Source: Streptomyces sp. NBC_00457
GTDB taxonomy: Bacteria > Actinomycetota > Actinomycetes > Streptomycetales > Streptomycetaceae
Direction: 5' to 3'
DNA length: 64,000 bases
Assembly: GCF_036014015.1 (NCBI RefSeq)
Contig: NZ_CP107905.1
Location: forward strand, 7,812,001-7,876,000
The position numbers were made by a program, and so were the translations under genes. Below the pieces are notes generated by a model that was given only the letters and a program-made list of their open reading frames with translations, made no database searches and was not told where the DNA came from. Shown here one piece after another: positions 18,288-27,720 of the stretch; the first letter of the stretch is position 1; each line of letters starts with the position of its first letter.

Positions 18288-19339
18288 GTAGCCAAGACAT
18301 TCCTGAAGAGAACCTGCCCGCTGAGCAGGACACGCACGGCGCCGTAGGCGTCGCGGACGACAAGGACCCGTTCGCGGATCCCGGCCTGCCGCCCCACGAG
18401 CACCGGGTGCAGGACATCGACGAGCGGGCCGCCAAGCGGTCCGAGCGCACGGTGGCCATGCTGTTCACGGTGTCGATGCTGGCGACCGTCGGCTTCATCG
18501 CCGCGTATGTGGCGATCCCCGTCGACCAGTCGGTCTACATCTTCCCGCTGGGCCACATCAGCGGGCTGAACTTCGCGCTGGGCATGACGCTCGGCATCGC
18601 CCTGTTCGCCATCGGCGCCGGCGCGGTCCACTGGGCCCGCACGCTGATGTCGGACGAGGAGATGGTCGACGAGCGCCACCCGATCGAGGCGGAGCCCGAG
18701 CTCAAGGCCAAGGTCATGGCCGACTTCCAGCAGGGCGCCAAGGAGTCCGCGCTGGGCCGCCGCAAGCTGATCCGTAACACGATGCTCGGCGCGCTGGCCC
18801 TGGTCCCGCTCTCCGGCATCGTCCTGCTGCGCGACCTCGGCCCGCTGCCCGAGACCAAGCTCCGCCACACCAGCTGGCGCCGGGGCAAGCTGCTCGTCAA
18901 CATGAACACCAACGAGCCGCTGCGTCCCTCCGACGTCGCCGTCGGCTCGCTCACCTTCGCCAAGCCCGAGGGCCTGGAGGAGCACGACCACGACTTCCAG
19001 GTCAACATCGCCAAGGACGCCCTGATGATCGTCCGGATCCAGCCGGGCGACATCAAGGACAAGCGCGAGCTGGAGTGGTCCCACGAGGGCATCGTGGCGT
19101 ACTCGAAGATCTGCACCCACGTCGGTTGCCCGATCTCCCTGTACGAGCAGCAGACGCACCACGTGCTCTGCCCTTGCCACCAGTCCACCTTCGACCTCTC
19201 CGACGGTGCCCGAGTGATCTTCGGTCCCGCCGGTCACGCCCTGCCGCAGCTGCGCATCGGCGTGAACGACGAGGGCTACCTCGAGGCGCTCGGCGACTTC
19301 GAAGAGCCCGTCGGTCCGGCATTCTGGGAGCGCGGATGA
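18284..19339 (+). CDS. qcrA: Rieske iron-sulfur subunit of the bc1 complex
   Basis: A 351-residue Rieske protein carrying the 2Fe-2S cluster of the bc1 complex. As in other actinobacteria it has a long acidic N-terminus and three membrane helices instead of one. The cluster motifs are CTHVGC (277-282) and CPCHQS (296-301). ATG at 18284 overlaps the qcrC stop and its own stop overlaps the qcrB ATG, so the three genes are likely translated together. Confidence 0.95.
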   Translation: MSSQDIPEENLPAEQDTHGAVGVADDKDPFADPGLPPHEHRVQDIDERAAKRSERTVAMLFTVSMLATVGFIAAYVAIPVDQSVYIFPLGHISGLNFALGMTLGIALFAIGAGAVHWARTLMSDEEMVDERHPIEAEPELKAKVMADFQQGAKESALGRRKLIRNTMLGALALVPLSGIVLLRDLGPLPETKLRHTSWRRGKLLVNMNTNEPLRPSDVAVGSLTFAKPEGLEEHDHDFQVNIAKDALMIVRIQPGDIKDKRELEWSHEGIVAYSKICTHVGCPISLYEQQTHHVLCPCHQSTFDLSDGARVIFGPAGHALPQLRIGVNDEGYLEALGDFEEPVGPAFWERG

Positions 19340-20973
19340 GTACTGCAGCCAACAAAGAGTCCCGCGACCGCGGGAAGGCACCGGGCGGCGAGCGCGTAGC
19401 CGACTGGGCCGACGGCCGGCTGGGGATCTACTCCCTCGCCAAGACCAACATGCGCAAGATCTTTCCCGACCACTGGTCGTTCATGCTGGGCGAGATCTGC
19501 CTGTACAGCTTCATCATCATCATCCTCACGGGTGTGTATCTGACGCTGTTCTTCCACCCGTCGATGAACGAGGTGGAGTACCACGGCAGTTACGTCCCGA
19601 TGCAGGGCCAGCTGATGAGTGAGGCGTTCGCCTCGACCCTGCACATCTCCTTCGATGTGCGCGGTGGTCTGCTCATCCGGCAGATCCACCACTGGGCGGC
19701 GCTGATCTTCCTGGCCGGCATGTTCGTGCACATGATGCGCGTGTTCTTCACGGGCGCGTTCCGCAAGCCGCGTGAGATCAACTGGCTGTTCGGCTTCCTG
19801 CTGTTCGTCCTGGGCATGTTCACCGGCTTCACCGGTTACTCGCTCCCGGACGACCTGCTCTCCGGCACCGGTGTCCGCTTCATGGAGGGCGCGATCCTGT
19901 CCGTGCCGATCGTCGGCACGTATCTGTCGTTCTTCCTCTTCGGCGGGGAGTTCCCGGGCGGCGACTTCGTGGCCCGCTTCTACTCGATCCACATCCTGCT
20001 GCTGCCGGGCATCATGCTCGGCCTGGTGGTCGGCCATCTGATCCTGGTCTTCTACCACAAGCACACGCAGTTCGCGGGCCCCGGCCGCACCAACAAGAAC
20101 GTCGTCGGCATGCCGCTGCTGCCGGTCTACATGGCCAAGGCCGGAGGCTTCTTCTTCCTGGTCTTCGGTGTCATCGCGGTCGTCTCGGCGATCGCCACGA
20201 TCAACCCGATCTGGGCCCTGGGCCCCTACCGTCCGGACCAGGTCTCCACCGGCGCCCAGCCCGACTGGTACATGGGCTTCTCCGAGGGTCTGATCCGGGT
20301 GATGCCTGGCTGGGAGGTCAACTTCTGGGGGCACACGCTCGTCCTGGGCGTGTTCATCCCGCTGATCATCTTCCCGCTGGTGCTGGTCGCGATCGCGGTC
20401 TACCCGTTCATCGAGTCCTGGGTCACCGGCGACAAGCGCGAGCACCACATCCTGGACCGCCCGCGCAACGCGCCGACCCGTACGGCCTTCGGCGTCGCGT
20501 GGATCACCTGGTACATGGTGCTGCTGATCGGTGGTGGAAACGACCTCTGGGCCACCCACTTCCATCTGTCGATCAACGCGATCACCTGGTTCGTCCGGAT
20601 CGGGTTCTTCGTCGCCCCGGTGCTCGCGTTCGTGATCACCAAGCGGATCTGCCTCGGCCTCCAGCGCCGGGACAGGGAGAAGGTGCTGCACGGCCGCGAG
20701 TCGGGCATCATCAAGCGCCTGCCGCACGGTGAGTTCATCGAGGTGCACGAGCCGCTCAGCCAGGACGCGCTGTACACCCTCACCGCGCACGAGCAGTACG
20801 AGCCGGCCGAGATCGGCCCGACGGTCGACGAGAACGGTGTCGAGCGCAAGGTGAAGGGCTCCCAGAAGCTGCGCGCGAAGCTGAGCAAGGCGTACTACGG
20901 CGAGGAAGCCCAGATTCCCAAGCCGTCGGTCGAGGAGTACAAGGAGATCACGAGCGGCCACGGCCACCACTGA
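19336..20973 (+). CDS. qcrB: Cytochrome b subunit of the bc1 complex
   Basis: A 545-residue cytochrome b of the menaquinol:cytochrome c reductase. It has about eight to nine membrane helices with the bis-heme histidines in IHHWAA and [10 protein letters not shown], and the Qo-site motif as PDWY instead of PEWY. The C-terminal extension of about 120 hydrophilic residues ending in GHGHH is typical of actinobacteria. ATG at 19336 overlaps qcrA by ATGA. Last gene of the ctaE-qcrCAB unit. Confidence 0.96.
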   Translation: MSTAANKESRDRGKAPGGERVADWADGRLGIYSLAKTNMRKIFPDHWSFMLGEICLYSFIIIILTGVYLTLFFHPSMNEVEYHGSYVPMQGQLMSEAFASTLHISFDVRGGLLIRQIHHWAALIFLAGMFVHMMRVFFTGAFRKPREINWLFGFLLFVLGMFTGFTGYSLPDDLLSGTGVRFMEGAILSVPIVGTYLSFFLFGGEFPGGDFVARFYSIHILLLPGIMLGLVVGHLILVFYHKHTQFAGPGRTNKNVVGMPLLPVYMAKAGGFFFLVFGVIAVVSAIATINPIWALGPYRPDQVSTGAQPDWYMGFSEGLIRVMPGWEVNFWGHTLVLGVFIPLIIFPLVLVAIAVYPFIESWVTGDKREHHILDRPRNAPTRTAFGVAWITWYMVLLIGGGNDLWATHFHLSINAITWFVRIGFFVAPVLAFVITKRICLGLQRRDREKVLHGRESGIIKRLPHGEFIEVHEPLSQDALYTLTAHEQYEPAEIGPTVDENGVERKVKGSQKLRAKLSKAYYGEEAQIPKPSVEEYKEITSGHGHH

Positions 20974-21000
20974 CGCTCCGCTGGTGCCGGGTTGTGTCGG

Positions 21001-21070
21001 TTGTTGTCTGCGGGTTCGTTGTGGCTGGTCGCGCAGTTCCCCGCGCCCCTGAAGGGGCGCGGCCGAACCG
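21001..21070. repeat. Dispersed intergenic repeat, copy C
   Basis: Contains gttgtggctggtcgcgcagt followed by tccccgcgcccctgaagggg. It belongs to the shorter variant of the family, without the cggcggagccgc block, and sits just after qcrB. Confidence 0.8.
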
Positions 21071-21104
21071 CGGACTCGCCAGGACCGCTGGCCACGCCAC
21101 GGTT

Positions 21105-21141
21105 GAAGGGCCCCCGTCCGGTCTTCGGACGGGGGCCCTTC
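21105..21141 (+). terminator. Perfect 16-bp hairpin terminator after qcrCAB
   Basis: gaagggcccccgtccg (21105-21120) pairs with cggacgggggcccttc (21126-21141) around a 5-base loop. It lies between qcrB and trpD. Confidence 0.8.
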
Positions 21142-21200
21142 GTCGTGCCCGCGGCTGGATAGGGTGGGAGCACACTTTTCTACGACCCACAGGAGCGGCT

Positions 21201-22265
21201 ATGAGCGCTGTGACCCCCGCTGGAGGCGACATCGCGGCGGGCCGTTCCTGGCCTGAGGTGCTGAACGGTCTGCTGTCCGGGCGCGACCAGGACGCCGACG
21301 CCACGTTCTGGGCGCTGGACCAGATCATGCGCGGCGAGGCCACCGACGCCCAGATCGCCGGGTTCGTGGTGGCGCTGCGGGCCAAGGGGGAGACCGTCGA
21401 GGAGATCACCGGCCTGGTCCGGGCGATGTACGAGCACGCGAACGTGATCGAAGTGTCGGGGCCGACCGTCGACATCGTCGGCACCGGTGGCGACGGCGCC
21501 AAGACGGTGAACATCTCCACGATGTCCTCGATCGTGATCGCCGGCACCGGCGCGAAGGTCGTCAAGCACGGCAACCGGGCCGCGTCCTCCGCGTCCGGTG
21601 CCTCGGACGTCCTGGGCAAGCTCGGCGTCAACCTGGAGCTGACCCCGCAGCGGGTGGCCGAGGTGGCCGAGGAGGCCGGGATCACGTTCTGCTTCGCGAT
21701 CAAGTTTCACCCGGCGCTGCGTCATGTGGGCGCCGCCCGTGGCCAGTTGGGCATCCGCACGGTCTTCAACGTGCTCGGTCCGTTGACCAACCCCGCCCGG
21801 GTGCGGGCCCAGGCGGTCGGGGTCGCCGACCCGCGCATGGCGCCGATCGTCGCCGGAGTCTTCGCCGAGCGCGGCAATTCCTCGCTGGTCTTCCGCGGTG
21901 ACGACGGCCTCGACGAGCTGACGACCACCGCCACCTCCCGGGTGTGGGTCGTACGCGACGGCAAAGTCACCGAGGAGACCTTCGACCCGCGGGACGTAGG
22001 CATCGACCTGGTCCCGGTCGAGGCGTTGCGGGGCGGGGATCCGGCCCACAACGCCGATGTCGCCAGGCAGTTGCTGAACGGTGAGACGGGGCCCGTCCGG
22101 GACGCCGTACTGCTGAACTCGGCGGCGGCCCTGGTGGCGCTGGAGCCGACGGAGGCGCCGTTGGCCGAGCAGCTGCGGGTCGGTATGGCGAAGGCCGCCG
22201 AGTCGATCGACTCCGGGGCAGCGAAGCTGACGCTGGAGCGCTGGGTGGCCGCGAGCCACAAGTAG
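21201..22265 (+). CDS. trpD: Anthranilate phosphoribosyltransferase
   Basis: Second committed step of tryptophan synthesis: transfer of phosphoribose from PRPP to anthranilate, in the cytosol. The 354-residue protein has the PRPP/Mg motif [18 protein letters not shown], the anthranilate-site [17 protein letters not shown], and [10 protein letters not shown] at 21201 follows aggagcgg. It stands alone between terminators, far from the fused trpEG at 54 kb, so the tryptophan genes are scattered as usual in Streptomyces. Confidence 0.95.
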   Translation: MSAVTPAGGDIAAGRSWPEVLNGLLSGRDQDADATFWALDQIMRGEATDAQIAGFVVALRAKGETVEEITGLVRAMYEHANVIEVSGPTVDIVGTGGDGAKTVNISTMSSIVIAGTGAKVVKHGNRAASSASGASDVLGKLGVNLELTPQRVAEVAEEAGITFCFAIKFHPALRHVGAARGQLGIRTVFNVLGPLTNPARVRAQAVGVADPRMAPIVAGVFAERGNSSLVFRGDDGLDELTTTATSRVWVVRDGKVTEETFDPRDVGIDLVPVEALRGGDPAHNADVARQLLNGETGPVRDAVLLNSAAALVALEPTEAPLAEQLRVGMAKAAESIDSGAAKLTLERWVAASHK

Positions 22266-22280
22266 CGCGAAACGCAAGGA

Positions 22281-22316
22281 GACGTCCCGCGATCCGGACA
22301 CGGGTTGCGGGACGTC
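22281..22316 (+). terminator. Hairpin terminator after trpD
   Basis: gacgtcccgc (22281-22290) pairs with gcgggacgtc (22307-22316). An inner ccg/cgg can extend the fold. It starts 15 bases after the trpD stop. Confidence 0.75.
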
Positions 22317-22341
22317 GATCATTTGACGTAATTTCCTGCCC

Positions 22342-22458
22342 AGGTCATGAGTGACAGTCATGAGGCCCCGGCCGACTGTCCGGCAACCCTCCGTCCGTGG
22401 CGGGGTGCCCCGGGTGAAGACCAGGCCGTGAGCAGCAAGGCTCACGGCAAGCGCGGAC
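22342..22458 (+). ncRNA. SAM-IV riboswitch
   Basis: This leader matches the actinomycete SAM-IV class: ggtcatgagtgacag at the 5' side, the core ccggcaaccctccgtcc, gcggggtgccccgggtgaag, and the closing gacc pairing with ggtc (22343-22346 with 22419-22422). A downstream stem gccgtgag/ctcacggc (22425-22432, 22441-22448) follows. The shared core with SAM-I (GGCAACC, GGTGC) binds S-adenosylmethionine. It lies about 130 bases upstream of the aminotransferase ATG, which it probably shuts off when SAM is plentiful. Identified by eye from motif order, not by a covariance model. Confidence 0.85.
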
Positions 22459-22504
22459 CCCTCGCGATACACCAGGGGTCCTGGGTCGATCGAGGGAGTC
22501 TTCC

Positions 22505-22525
22505 GTGAGCAAGCGAATGCGATAG
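22505..22525 (+). CDS. Possible 6-codon leader peptide
   Basis: GTG-AGC-AAG-CGA-ATG-CGA-TAG (MSKRMR) begins 8 bases after gaggga, between the SAM-IV riboswitch and the aminotransferase gene. It could be a control peptide or chance. The presence of a ribosome site is the only support. Confidence 0.3.
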   Translation: MSKRMR

Positions 22526-22590
22526 GGCCGCAGAGCCCCGCCTCCGCACACCTTCTTCTCTTCTCGCCCACCCCTCACGGGAGTTCCGTC

Positions 22591-23973
22591 ATGTCTGTCT
22601 CCACCGCTGCCCTCGACCGATCAGTTTGTACTCCGCTGCCCGTTCTCGGCCGGGATGTCACCGTCCCGCTCGTCACCGGCGGCGAGGTCACCTACGCCGC
22701 GCTCGACTACGCGGCCAGCGCCCCCGCCCTCCAGCGCGTCTGGGACGACGTGGCGGCGTACGCGCCGTACTACGGCAGCGTGCACCGCGGCGCCGGCTAC
22801 CTCTCCCAGCTGTCCACCGACCTCTTCGAGAACGCCCGCGCCACGGTGGCCGAGTTCCTCGACTGCCGCGCCGACGACCAGCTGGTCTTCACCCGCTCCA
22901 CCACCGACTCGCTCAACCTGCTCGCCGCCGCGCTCCCCGCCGAGTGCCAGGTCTTCGTCTTCGAGACCGAGCACCACGCCTCCCTGCTGCCGTGGCAGAA
23001 CGCCCACGTCAGCTACCTCAATGCGCCGCGCACCCCGCGCCAGGCCGTCGAGACCCTGGAGCGCGCCCTCGCCGACCGGACTGCATCCATTCAAGGGGGC
23101 GACGACCCGGCCCTGGTCTGTGTCACCGGCGCCTCGAACGTCACCGGCGAGCTGTGGCCCGTACGAGAGCTGGCGGCCGTGGCGCACGCGCACGGCGCGC
23201 GGATCGTCCTGGACGCCGCCCAGCTGGCCCCGCACCACCCGGTCTCCGTGCAGGACCTCGACGTCGACTGGGTCGCGTTCTCCGGGCACAAGCTGTACGC
23301 CCCCTTCGGCTCCGGCGTCCTGGCCGGCCGGGCCGACTGGCTGCGTGCGGCCGAGCCGTATCTCGCGGGCGGCGGCGCCAGCCGGAAGGTCACCCGGCGC
23401 ACGGACGGGGGAGTGGACGTGGAGTGGCACGACACGGCCGCCCGGCACGAGGCGGGCTCCCCGAACGTCATCGGCGCCTACTCCATCGCCTCCGCCTGCA
23501 AGGCCCTGACGGAGGCGGGCTTCGACACCCTGGTGGCCCGTGAACAGCAGCTGATCGCGCAGGTCAGGGAAGGCCTCGCCGAGGTCCCGGAAGTGCGCGT
23601 CCTCTCCCTCTTCGGCGACGACGCCCCCCGCGTCGGCGTCCTCTCCTTCGTCGTCGACGGCTGGAACAGCTCGCACTTCGCCGCCGCCCTCTCCGCCGAG
23701 TACGGCATCGGCGTCCGCGACGGCCTGTTCTGCGCCCACCCGCTGGTCCGCACCCTGCTCGGCAGCGACCCGCAGACCCAGGGCGAGTGCGGCGCCCCCG
23801 AGGCCGCGCCCGGCGAGAAGTCCCTCAACGCCATCCGGGTTAGCTTCGGCGCGGGCACGCCGGACGAGCATGTCGAGCGTTTCTTGACGGCCGTCAAGGA
23901 GCTCGTGCGGGACGGTGCCCAGTGGAACTACCGTACGGAGGAGGGGCGTTGCGTTCCCGACACCTCCGCGTGA
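22591..23973 (+). CDS. Class-V PLP aminotransferase / cysteine desulfurase-like protein
   Basis: A 460-residue class-V aminotransferase-fold enzyme related to the SufS/CsdA group. PLP lysine Lys234 lies in FSGHKLYAPFGSGVL. VLDAAQLAPHH supplies the PLP-binding Asp and Gln, and TRSTTDSLNLL the phosphate pocket. ATG at 22591 has gggag upstream. Control by a SAM-IV riboswitch ties it to sulfur amino-acid metabolism, so a desulfurase or lyase acting on cysteine or a related thiol is likely; the substrate is not established. It is distinct from the TusA fusion at 10-11.4 kb. Confidence 0.88.
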   Translation: MSVSTAALDRSVCTPLPVLGRDVTVPLVTGGEVTYAALDYAASAPALQRVWDDVAAYAPYYGSVHRGAGYLSQLSTDLFENARATVAEFLDCRADDQLVFTRSTTDSLNLLAAALPAECQVFVFETEHHASLLPWQNAHVSYLNAPRTPRQAVETLERALADRTASIQGGDDPALVCVTGASNVTGELWPVRELAAVAHAHGARIVLDAAQLAPHHPVSVQDLDVDWVAFSGHKLYAPFGSGVLAGRADWLRAAEPYLAGGGASRKVTRRTDGGVDVEWHDTAARHEAGSPNVIGAYSIASACKALTEAGFDTLVAREQQLIAQVREGLAEVPEVRVLSLFGDDAPRVGVLSFVVDGWNSSHFAAALSAEYGIGVRDGLFCAHPLVRTLLGSDPQTQGECGAPEAAPGEKSLNAIRVSFGAGTPDEHVERFLTAVKELVRDGAQWNYRTEEGRCVPDTSA

Positions 23974-24004
23974 ACCGGTAGCCGGGCGCCCAGCAGGATC
24001 ATTC

Positions 24005-25120
24005 TCAGCGCGCGCTCGGTGGGTCGGTGAGCAGTTCCGAAGCCCGCACCAGCGCCTCGGCCAGAGCCATCGGCGCCGGCAGGATCCCGCTGCACGCGTC
24101 CACGCCCGGCACCTCGTGCGCGCCCTCCCCGAGGGTGCCCGCCAGCGCGAGCACCGGGCGTCCGTGCAGCTTGGCCCGCCGCGCCACCTTGGCGGGGACC
24201 TTCCCGCGCGGCGTCTGGTGGTCCAGGGCGCCCTCGGCGGTGACCACCAGGTCGGCGCGGGCCAGCCGGGCGTCCAGGTCGAGGTGGTCGAGCAGGACGT
24301 CGAAGCGGGGCAGCAGACGGGCGCCGAGGGCGGCGAGACCGGCGCCCAGGCCACCGGAGGCGCCGGTGCCGGGACCGCCGTACAGATCGGTGCCGGTGAC
24401 GGCCAGGTCGCGGGTGGGGACCTCGGCCCAGTTCTCCAGGCCGGCCGACAACTCCTCCACCTGCGCGGGCGTCGCCCCCTTCTGCGGTCCGAAGACACGG
24501 GCCACGCCCCGCTCTCCGCACAGCACGTTGTACGGGTTGCAGGCGACGAGCAGCTCGACCTGTCGCAGGCGCGGGTCGAGGCCGGACCCGTCGATCCGGC
24601 GCAGGCGGCTCAACTCACGGCCACCGTGGGGGAGTTCGAGCCCGTCCGCGTCCAGCAGCCGGGCCCCGAGCGCCTGCAGCGCGCCCGCGCCCCCGTCCGA
24701 CGTACCTGAGTCGCCGCAGCCGACCAGGATCCGCCGTACGCCGGTGTCGAGCGCGGCGCGGATCAGCTCGCCGACGCCGTACGTCGTGGTGGCGCCCGGG
24801 TCGCGCAGGGCGCCGGGGACGAGGGAGAGGCCGGCCACCGCGGCCATTTCCACGACCGCCGTGTCCCCGGAGCCGAGCAGCGCGAAGTGGGTGCCGAGGG
24901 TTTCGCCCACCGGGCCCGTGGCGGGCAGCGCGACGAGCCGCCCCCCGGTCGCGGCGGCCAGCGCGGCCGCGGTCCCCTCGCCGCCGTCCACCAGGGGGAT
25001 GAGGTCGAGGCCGACGTCCGGGAGCACCCGCTGGACACCGTCCGCGATGGCGTCGGCGGCGGCCTGAGCGGACAGGGACTCCTTGAAACCGCTGGGCGCT
25101 ACGACGACTCGGGTCAGCAT
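24005..25120 (-). CDS. Glycerate kinase
   Basis: A 371-residue member of the GckA/GlxK family, which phosphorylates D-glycerate. Visible family features are the N-terminal VVVAPSGFKESLSA, IPLVDGGEGT, VGCGDSGTSDGGAG, and GPQKGATP followed by the C-terminal LVVTAEGALDHQT. ATG at 25120 follows aggag exactly. It is upstream on the same strand of the broken SLC13 transporter's 3' end, but separated from it by repeat copy D, so co-transcription is doubtful. Confidence 0.92.
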   Translation of the reverse strand: MLTRVVVAPSGFKESLSAQAAADAIADGVQRVLPDVGLDLIPLVDGGEGTAAALAAATGGRLVALPATGPVGETLGTHFALLGSGDTAVVEMAAVAGLSLVPGALRDPGATTTYGVGELIRAALDTGVRRILVGCGDSGTSDGGAGALQALGARLLDADGLELPHGGRELSRLRRIDGSGLDPRLRQVELLVACNPYNVLCGERGVARVFGPQKGATPAQVEELSAGLENWAEVPTRDLAVTGTDLYGGPGTGASGGLGAGLAALGARLLPRFDVLLDHLDLDARLARADLVVTAEGALDHQTPRGKVPAKVARRAKLHGRPVLALAGTLGEGAHEVPGVDACSGILPAPMALAEALVRASELLTDPPSAR

Positions 25121-25150
25121 GGGATCTCCTAAGCGTCTTGGGGAATTCGG

Positions 25151-25250
25151 GTGCGGAACCGCGCCCCGCAAGGGGCGCGGGGCTGTATTGGATTTGCGGC
25201 TGCCGCCGCGCGAGCGCGACCAGCCCCCACCGGCCCGCGGCGAACGAACC
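25151..25250. repeat. Dispersed intergenic repeat, copy D
   Basis: gtgcggaaccgcgccccgca, then aggggcgcggggctgtattg, gatttgcggctgccgccgcg and gcgcgaccagcccccaccgg. Same orientation as copy I. It fills the gap between glycerate kinase and the SLC13 gene. Confidence 0.8.
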
Positions 25251-25268
25251 GCATATCCAGCGGAGCGC

Positions 25269-26689
25269 CTAGCGGGTGAGCGGGACGCCGAGCAGTGGCC
25301 ATGCCGCGACGGCGAAGAGCAGGACGAGCGCTGCCGTCAGGGGTGCCAGGACGGCGGACAGACGTAGCAGGTCGCGGGGTGTGTAGGTGGGGGTGCCGGG
25401 GATCTCCGCGAAGAGCGTGACCGGCTTGGCCGAGGCCCGGAGCGTGTGGCAGAAGCCCGCGGCGGCGGTGGACGCCAGCGCGGCGGCGACCGGGTTGACC
25501 CCGGCGCCGACGGAGGCCGCCACGACCAGCGGGACCAGCACCGACGAACGGGCCGAGCGTGACTGGAGGACCAGGTGCGCGGCCGTGCTGACCGCGATCA
25601 CGACCGCCAGGAAGACGGTCGGGGTGACCCCCGCGGGCAGCCCCGAGACCAGCCACTTCGCCGCGCCCGAGTCGGTGAGCGCGACGCCCATCGCCATGGT
25701 CGCCGCCATGAACAGCAGCAGTGACCACGGCACCGTCTTCAGGGCGTCCTTCAGGCGTACGGTGCCCAGCGCGGGCGAGGCCGCCACGATCGCGCCGATC
25801 AGCGCGACGACCGCGGGCGGCACCCGGTGCAGCGGCTCACAGCACCACAGCACCACAGCAGCACGACCGTGCCGAGCAGCAGCGCGCACCGCGTCTCGGC
25901 CTGTGTCCAGGGACCGGTGACCGGGGTGTCGGTGTGCCGCTGGATCTCTTCGGCGGTGATGTGCACGGGCCCCCGGCGGTCCGTGCGGCGGGTGGTCGTC
26001 AGCAGGACGGCCTCCGCGGCCAGGTGGGAGGAGGCCACGGCCAGCGGCAGCCCCAGCAGCCACTCGGTGAACCCGATCCGCTCGCCGGCCGCCTCCCACA
26101 GCACCGACACGGTGATCAGATGTGCGCCGGCCCCGATCAGTGTCGCCACCGCCGACAGAAGGATCACGGTCGGGAACAGCAGCGCCAGCATCACGACCAG
26201 TCGTTTCCGGTCGGCGAGCGCCTTGGCGAGGGCGAGGAAGACCGGGAGCGCGAGCGCCGCCCGGCCCGAGGTCGCCGGTACCGCGAACGCCGTGACCACC
26301 AGCGCGGCCGTCGTCAGATGCACCAGCTGCCTCACCGTGCGGGCCCCGCCCACCAGGAACGCCGCCGCCCGCCCGGCGAGCCCGGTCCGGGCCACCGCCG
26401 CCGCCAGCACGAAGGCACAGATCAGCAGCCACACCGTGGAGTCGCCGAGGGTGCCGAACAGGGTGTCGCTGCTGATCACCCCGGTGACCGTGAGGGCGAG
26501 TCCGGCGCCCAGCGCGATGTACGTGTCGTCGATCGGCGTACCGATCCAGGCGCATGTCGCCAGCGCGAACACGACGAGGGTCAGCCGTGCCTCCCCGCCG
26601 AGACCGGGGAAGTTGCCCGGGACCGCGAGCAGCGCGCAGAGGGACAGCGCCACGCACAGGGCGGTGGTGAGGCGGAGGTTCAGGGTCAC
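25269..26689 (-). pseudogene. SLC13/DASS-type anion transporter, frameshifted by an 8-bp tandem duplication
   Basis: A membrane transporter of the divalent anion:sodium symporter type, with about 11-12 helices. The N-terminal half reads in one frame from GTG 26689 to a stop at 25799. The C-terminal half reads in a second frame down to 25269. The frames meet at 25842-25857, where gcaccaca is present twice in a row. Removing one copy joins VVLLWCC to EPLHRVPPAVVALIGA without a gap. As written the product stops at 296 residues, half length. It could be a true null allele, a phase-variable site or a sequencing error. Confidence 0.85.
25842..25857. repeat. 8-bp tandem duplication gcaccaca x2 causing a frameshift
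   Basis: The two copies are 25842-25849 and 25850-25857. One copy restores a full-length transporter frame on the minus strand. Confidence 0.85.
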
Positions 26690-26746
26690 GTCATCGAGAG
26701 TTCACCCGGGCCGTGAGTCTCCGATGAGCCGTGGATGAAGGGAACT

Positions 26747-27085
26747 TCACGCGGGCAGCCGGTACCCCATGCCCCGGACCGTCTCCAGCCGCTCGGCACC
26801 CAGCTTCCTGCGCAGCGTCCGCACATACACGTCCACGATGTTGGAGCCCGGGTCGAAGTCGTAGCCCCACACGTGCGACAGGATCTGCTCACGGGAGAGC
26901 ACCTGGCGTCCCCCCATGCCCTTAAGGCTATGGGGGAGGGTCGTGGTGGCCACCGAGGCGAGCGCGACCGCCATCACGAACAGCAGCCACAGCAGGATGC
27001 GGACTCGGGCGGTGACCCGGCGGGGCGGGCCGTCAGCCGTCGCCGGGCCCGCCGTCCGATCCGTCCTGGCCTCGGTCGTCGTCAT
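26747..27085 (-). pseudogene. Fused remnant of a two-component system (kinase N-terminus joined to regulator C-terminus)
   Basis: This 112-residue frame is made of two unrelated pieces. Residues 1-50 are the start of a membrane histidine kinase: a charged N-terminus then the helix [18 protein letters not shown]. Residues 60-112 are the wing-helix end of an OmpR-type regulator ([40 protein letters not shown]). The join falls on a palindromic element at 26911-26936 that encodes [10 protein letters not shown]. The simplest history is loss of everything between the kinase start and the regulator end. It is in frame but can be neither kinase nor regulator. Confidence 0.8.
26911..26936. repeat. Palindrome at the two-component deletion junction
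   Basis: cccccat and atggggg arms flank cccttaaggc. It lies at the point where kinase and regulator fragments join and resembles the LPH element in ctaC. Confidence 0.6.
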
Positions 27086-27308
27086 CCCCCGAGGGGCTGT
27101 CGGTCACCTCGGGCCGCGAGACCACCGCGTCGCTCGGGGTGGGCCCGGGGTGGGCGGGCGGGGCCGAGGGCGAGCCACTGTCCAGCTCCACCTTGGAGGG
27201 GACCTTCGGGGACTGCGGGCTGTCGGCGAGAGCGAAACTGGTCGCGGCGATACCGAGGGGGATCACCACAACGGCGGCGAGGGCCGCCAACCGGCGGGAG
27301 AAGACCAT
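27033..27308 (-). CDS. Small secreted hydrophilic protein
   Basis: A 91-residue protein with a signal-type hydrophobic segment (about 7-28, ending FALA-DS) followed by a low-complexity Pro/Ser/Asp/Gly-rich tail containing four consecutive Asp. Its 3' end overlaps the start of the two-component remnant by 53 bases. Small secreted partners like this are often found beside Streptomyces two-component operons, so it may have served the lost sensor. Function unknown. Confidence 0.65.
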   Translation of the reverse strand: MVFSRRLAALAAVVVIPLGIAATSFALADSPQSPKVPSKVELDSGSPSAPPAHPGPTPSDAVVSRPEVTDSPSGDDDDRGQDGSDGGPGDG

Positions 27309-27389
27309 GGGCCCGATCCTGAGTGTTTCTCCCGGCGGCCCGGATGAGTCCAGGATGAAGAACTCTTCATCCTGGAAGGCGCGGGACCC

Positions 27390-27671
27390 TCAGTTGTCGA
27401 GCCCGATCGCGAACGCCGCCTCCAGGTCGTGCTGGGAGTACGTCCGGAACGCCACGTGCGTGTCAGTGCCCTCCACGCCGGGGATCTTGCTGATGCGGCC
27501 CGGGATGACGTCGGCCAGGTCCTCGTGCTCCTTCACCCGGACCATGGCGATCAGGTCGTAGGTGCCGGTGACGGAGAAGACCTCGCTGACGGAGTCCAGG
27601 GCAGCGATCGACTCCGCGATCTCGGGGATCCGGTCCACGCTGGTCTTGATGAGCACGATCGCGGTGATCAC
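27390..27671 (-). CDS. Stand-alone Lrp/AsnC ligand-binding (RAM) domain protein
   Basis: A 93-residue protein equal to the C-terminal effector/oligomerisation domain of Lrp/AsnC regulators, with no DNA-binding helix-turn-helix. The RAM pattern is seen in ITAIVLIKTSVDRIPEIAE, VFSVTGTYDLIAMVRV and VEGTDTHVAFRTY. Such proteins bind amino acids and may modulate full-length Lrp partners. GTG at 27671 follows gggagag. Confidence 0.85.
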   Translation of the reverse strand: MITAIVLIKTSVDRIPEIAESIAALDSVSEVFSVTGTYDLIAMVRVKEHEDLADVIPGRISKIPGVEGTDTHVAFRTYSQHDLEAAFAIGLDN

Positions 27672-27720
27672 GGCTGTTTCTCTCCCTCGGGGCGGGCGTC
27701 GCTGCGGTGCGCCTCACTCT

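Noticed and set aside
22621..24498. 625-residue minus-strand frame over the aminotransferase
   Set aside because: It is antisense to the class-V aminotransferase and then out of frame with glycerate kinase; no motif of its own.
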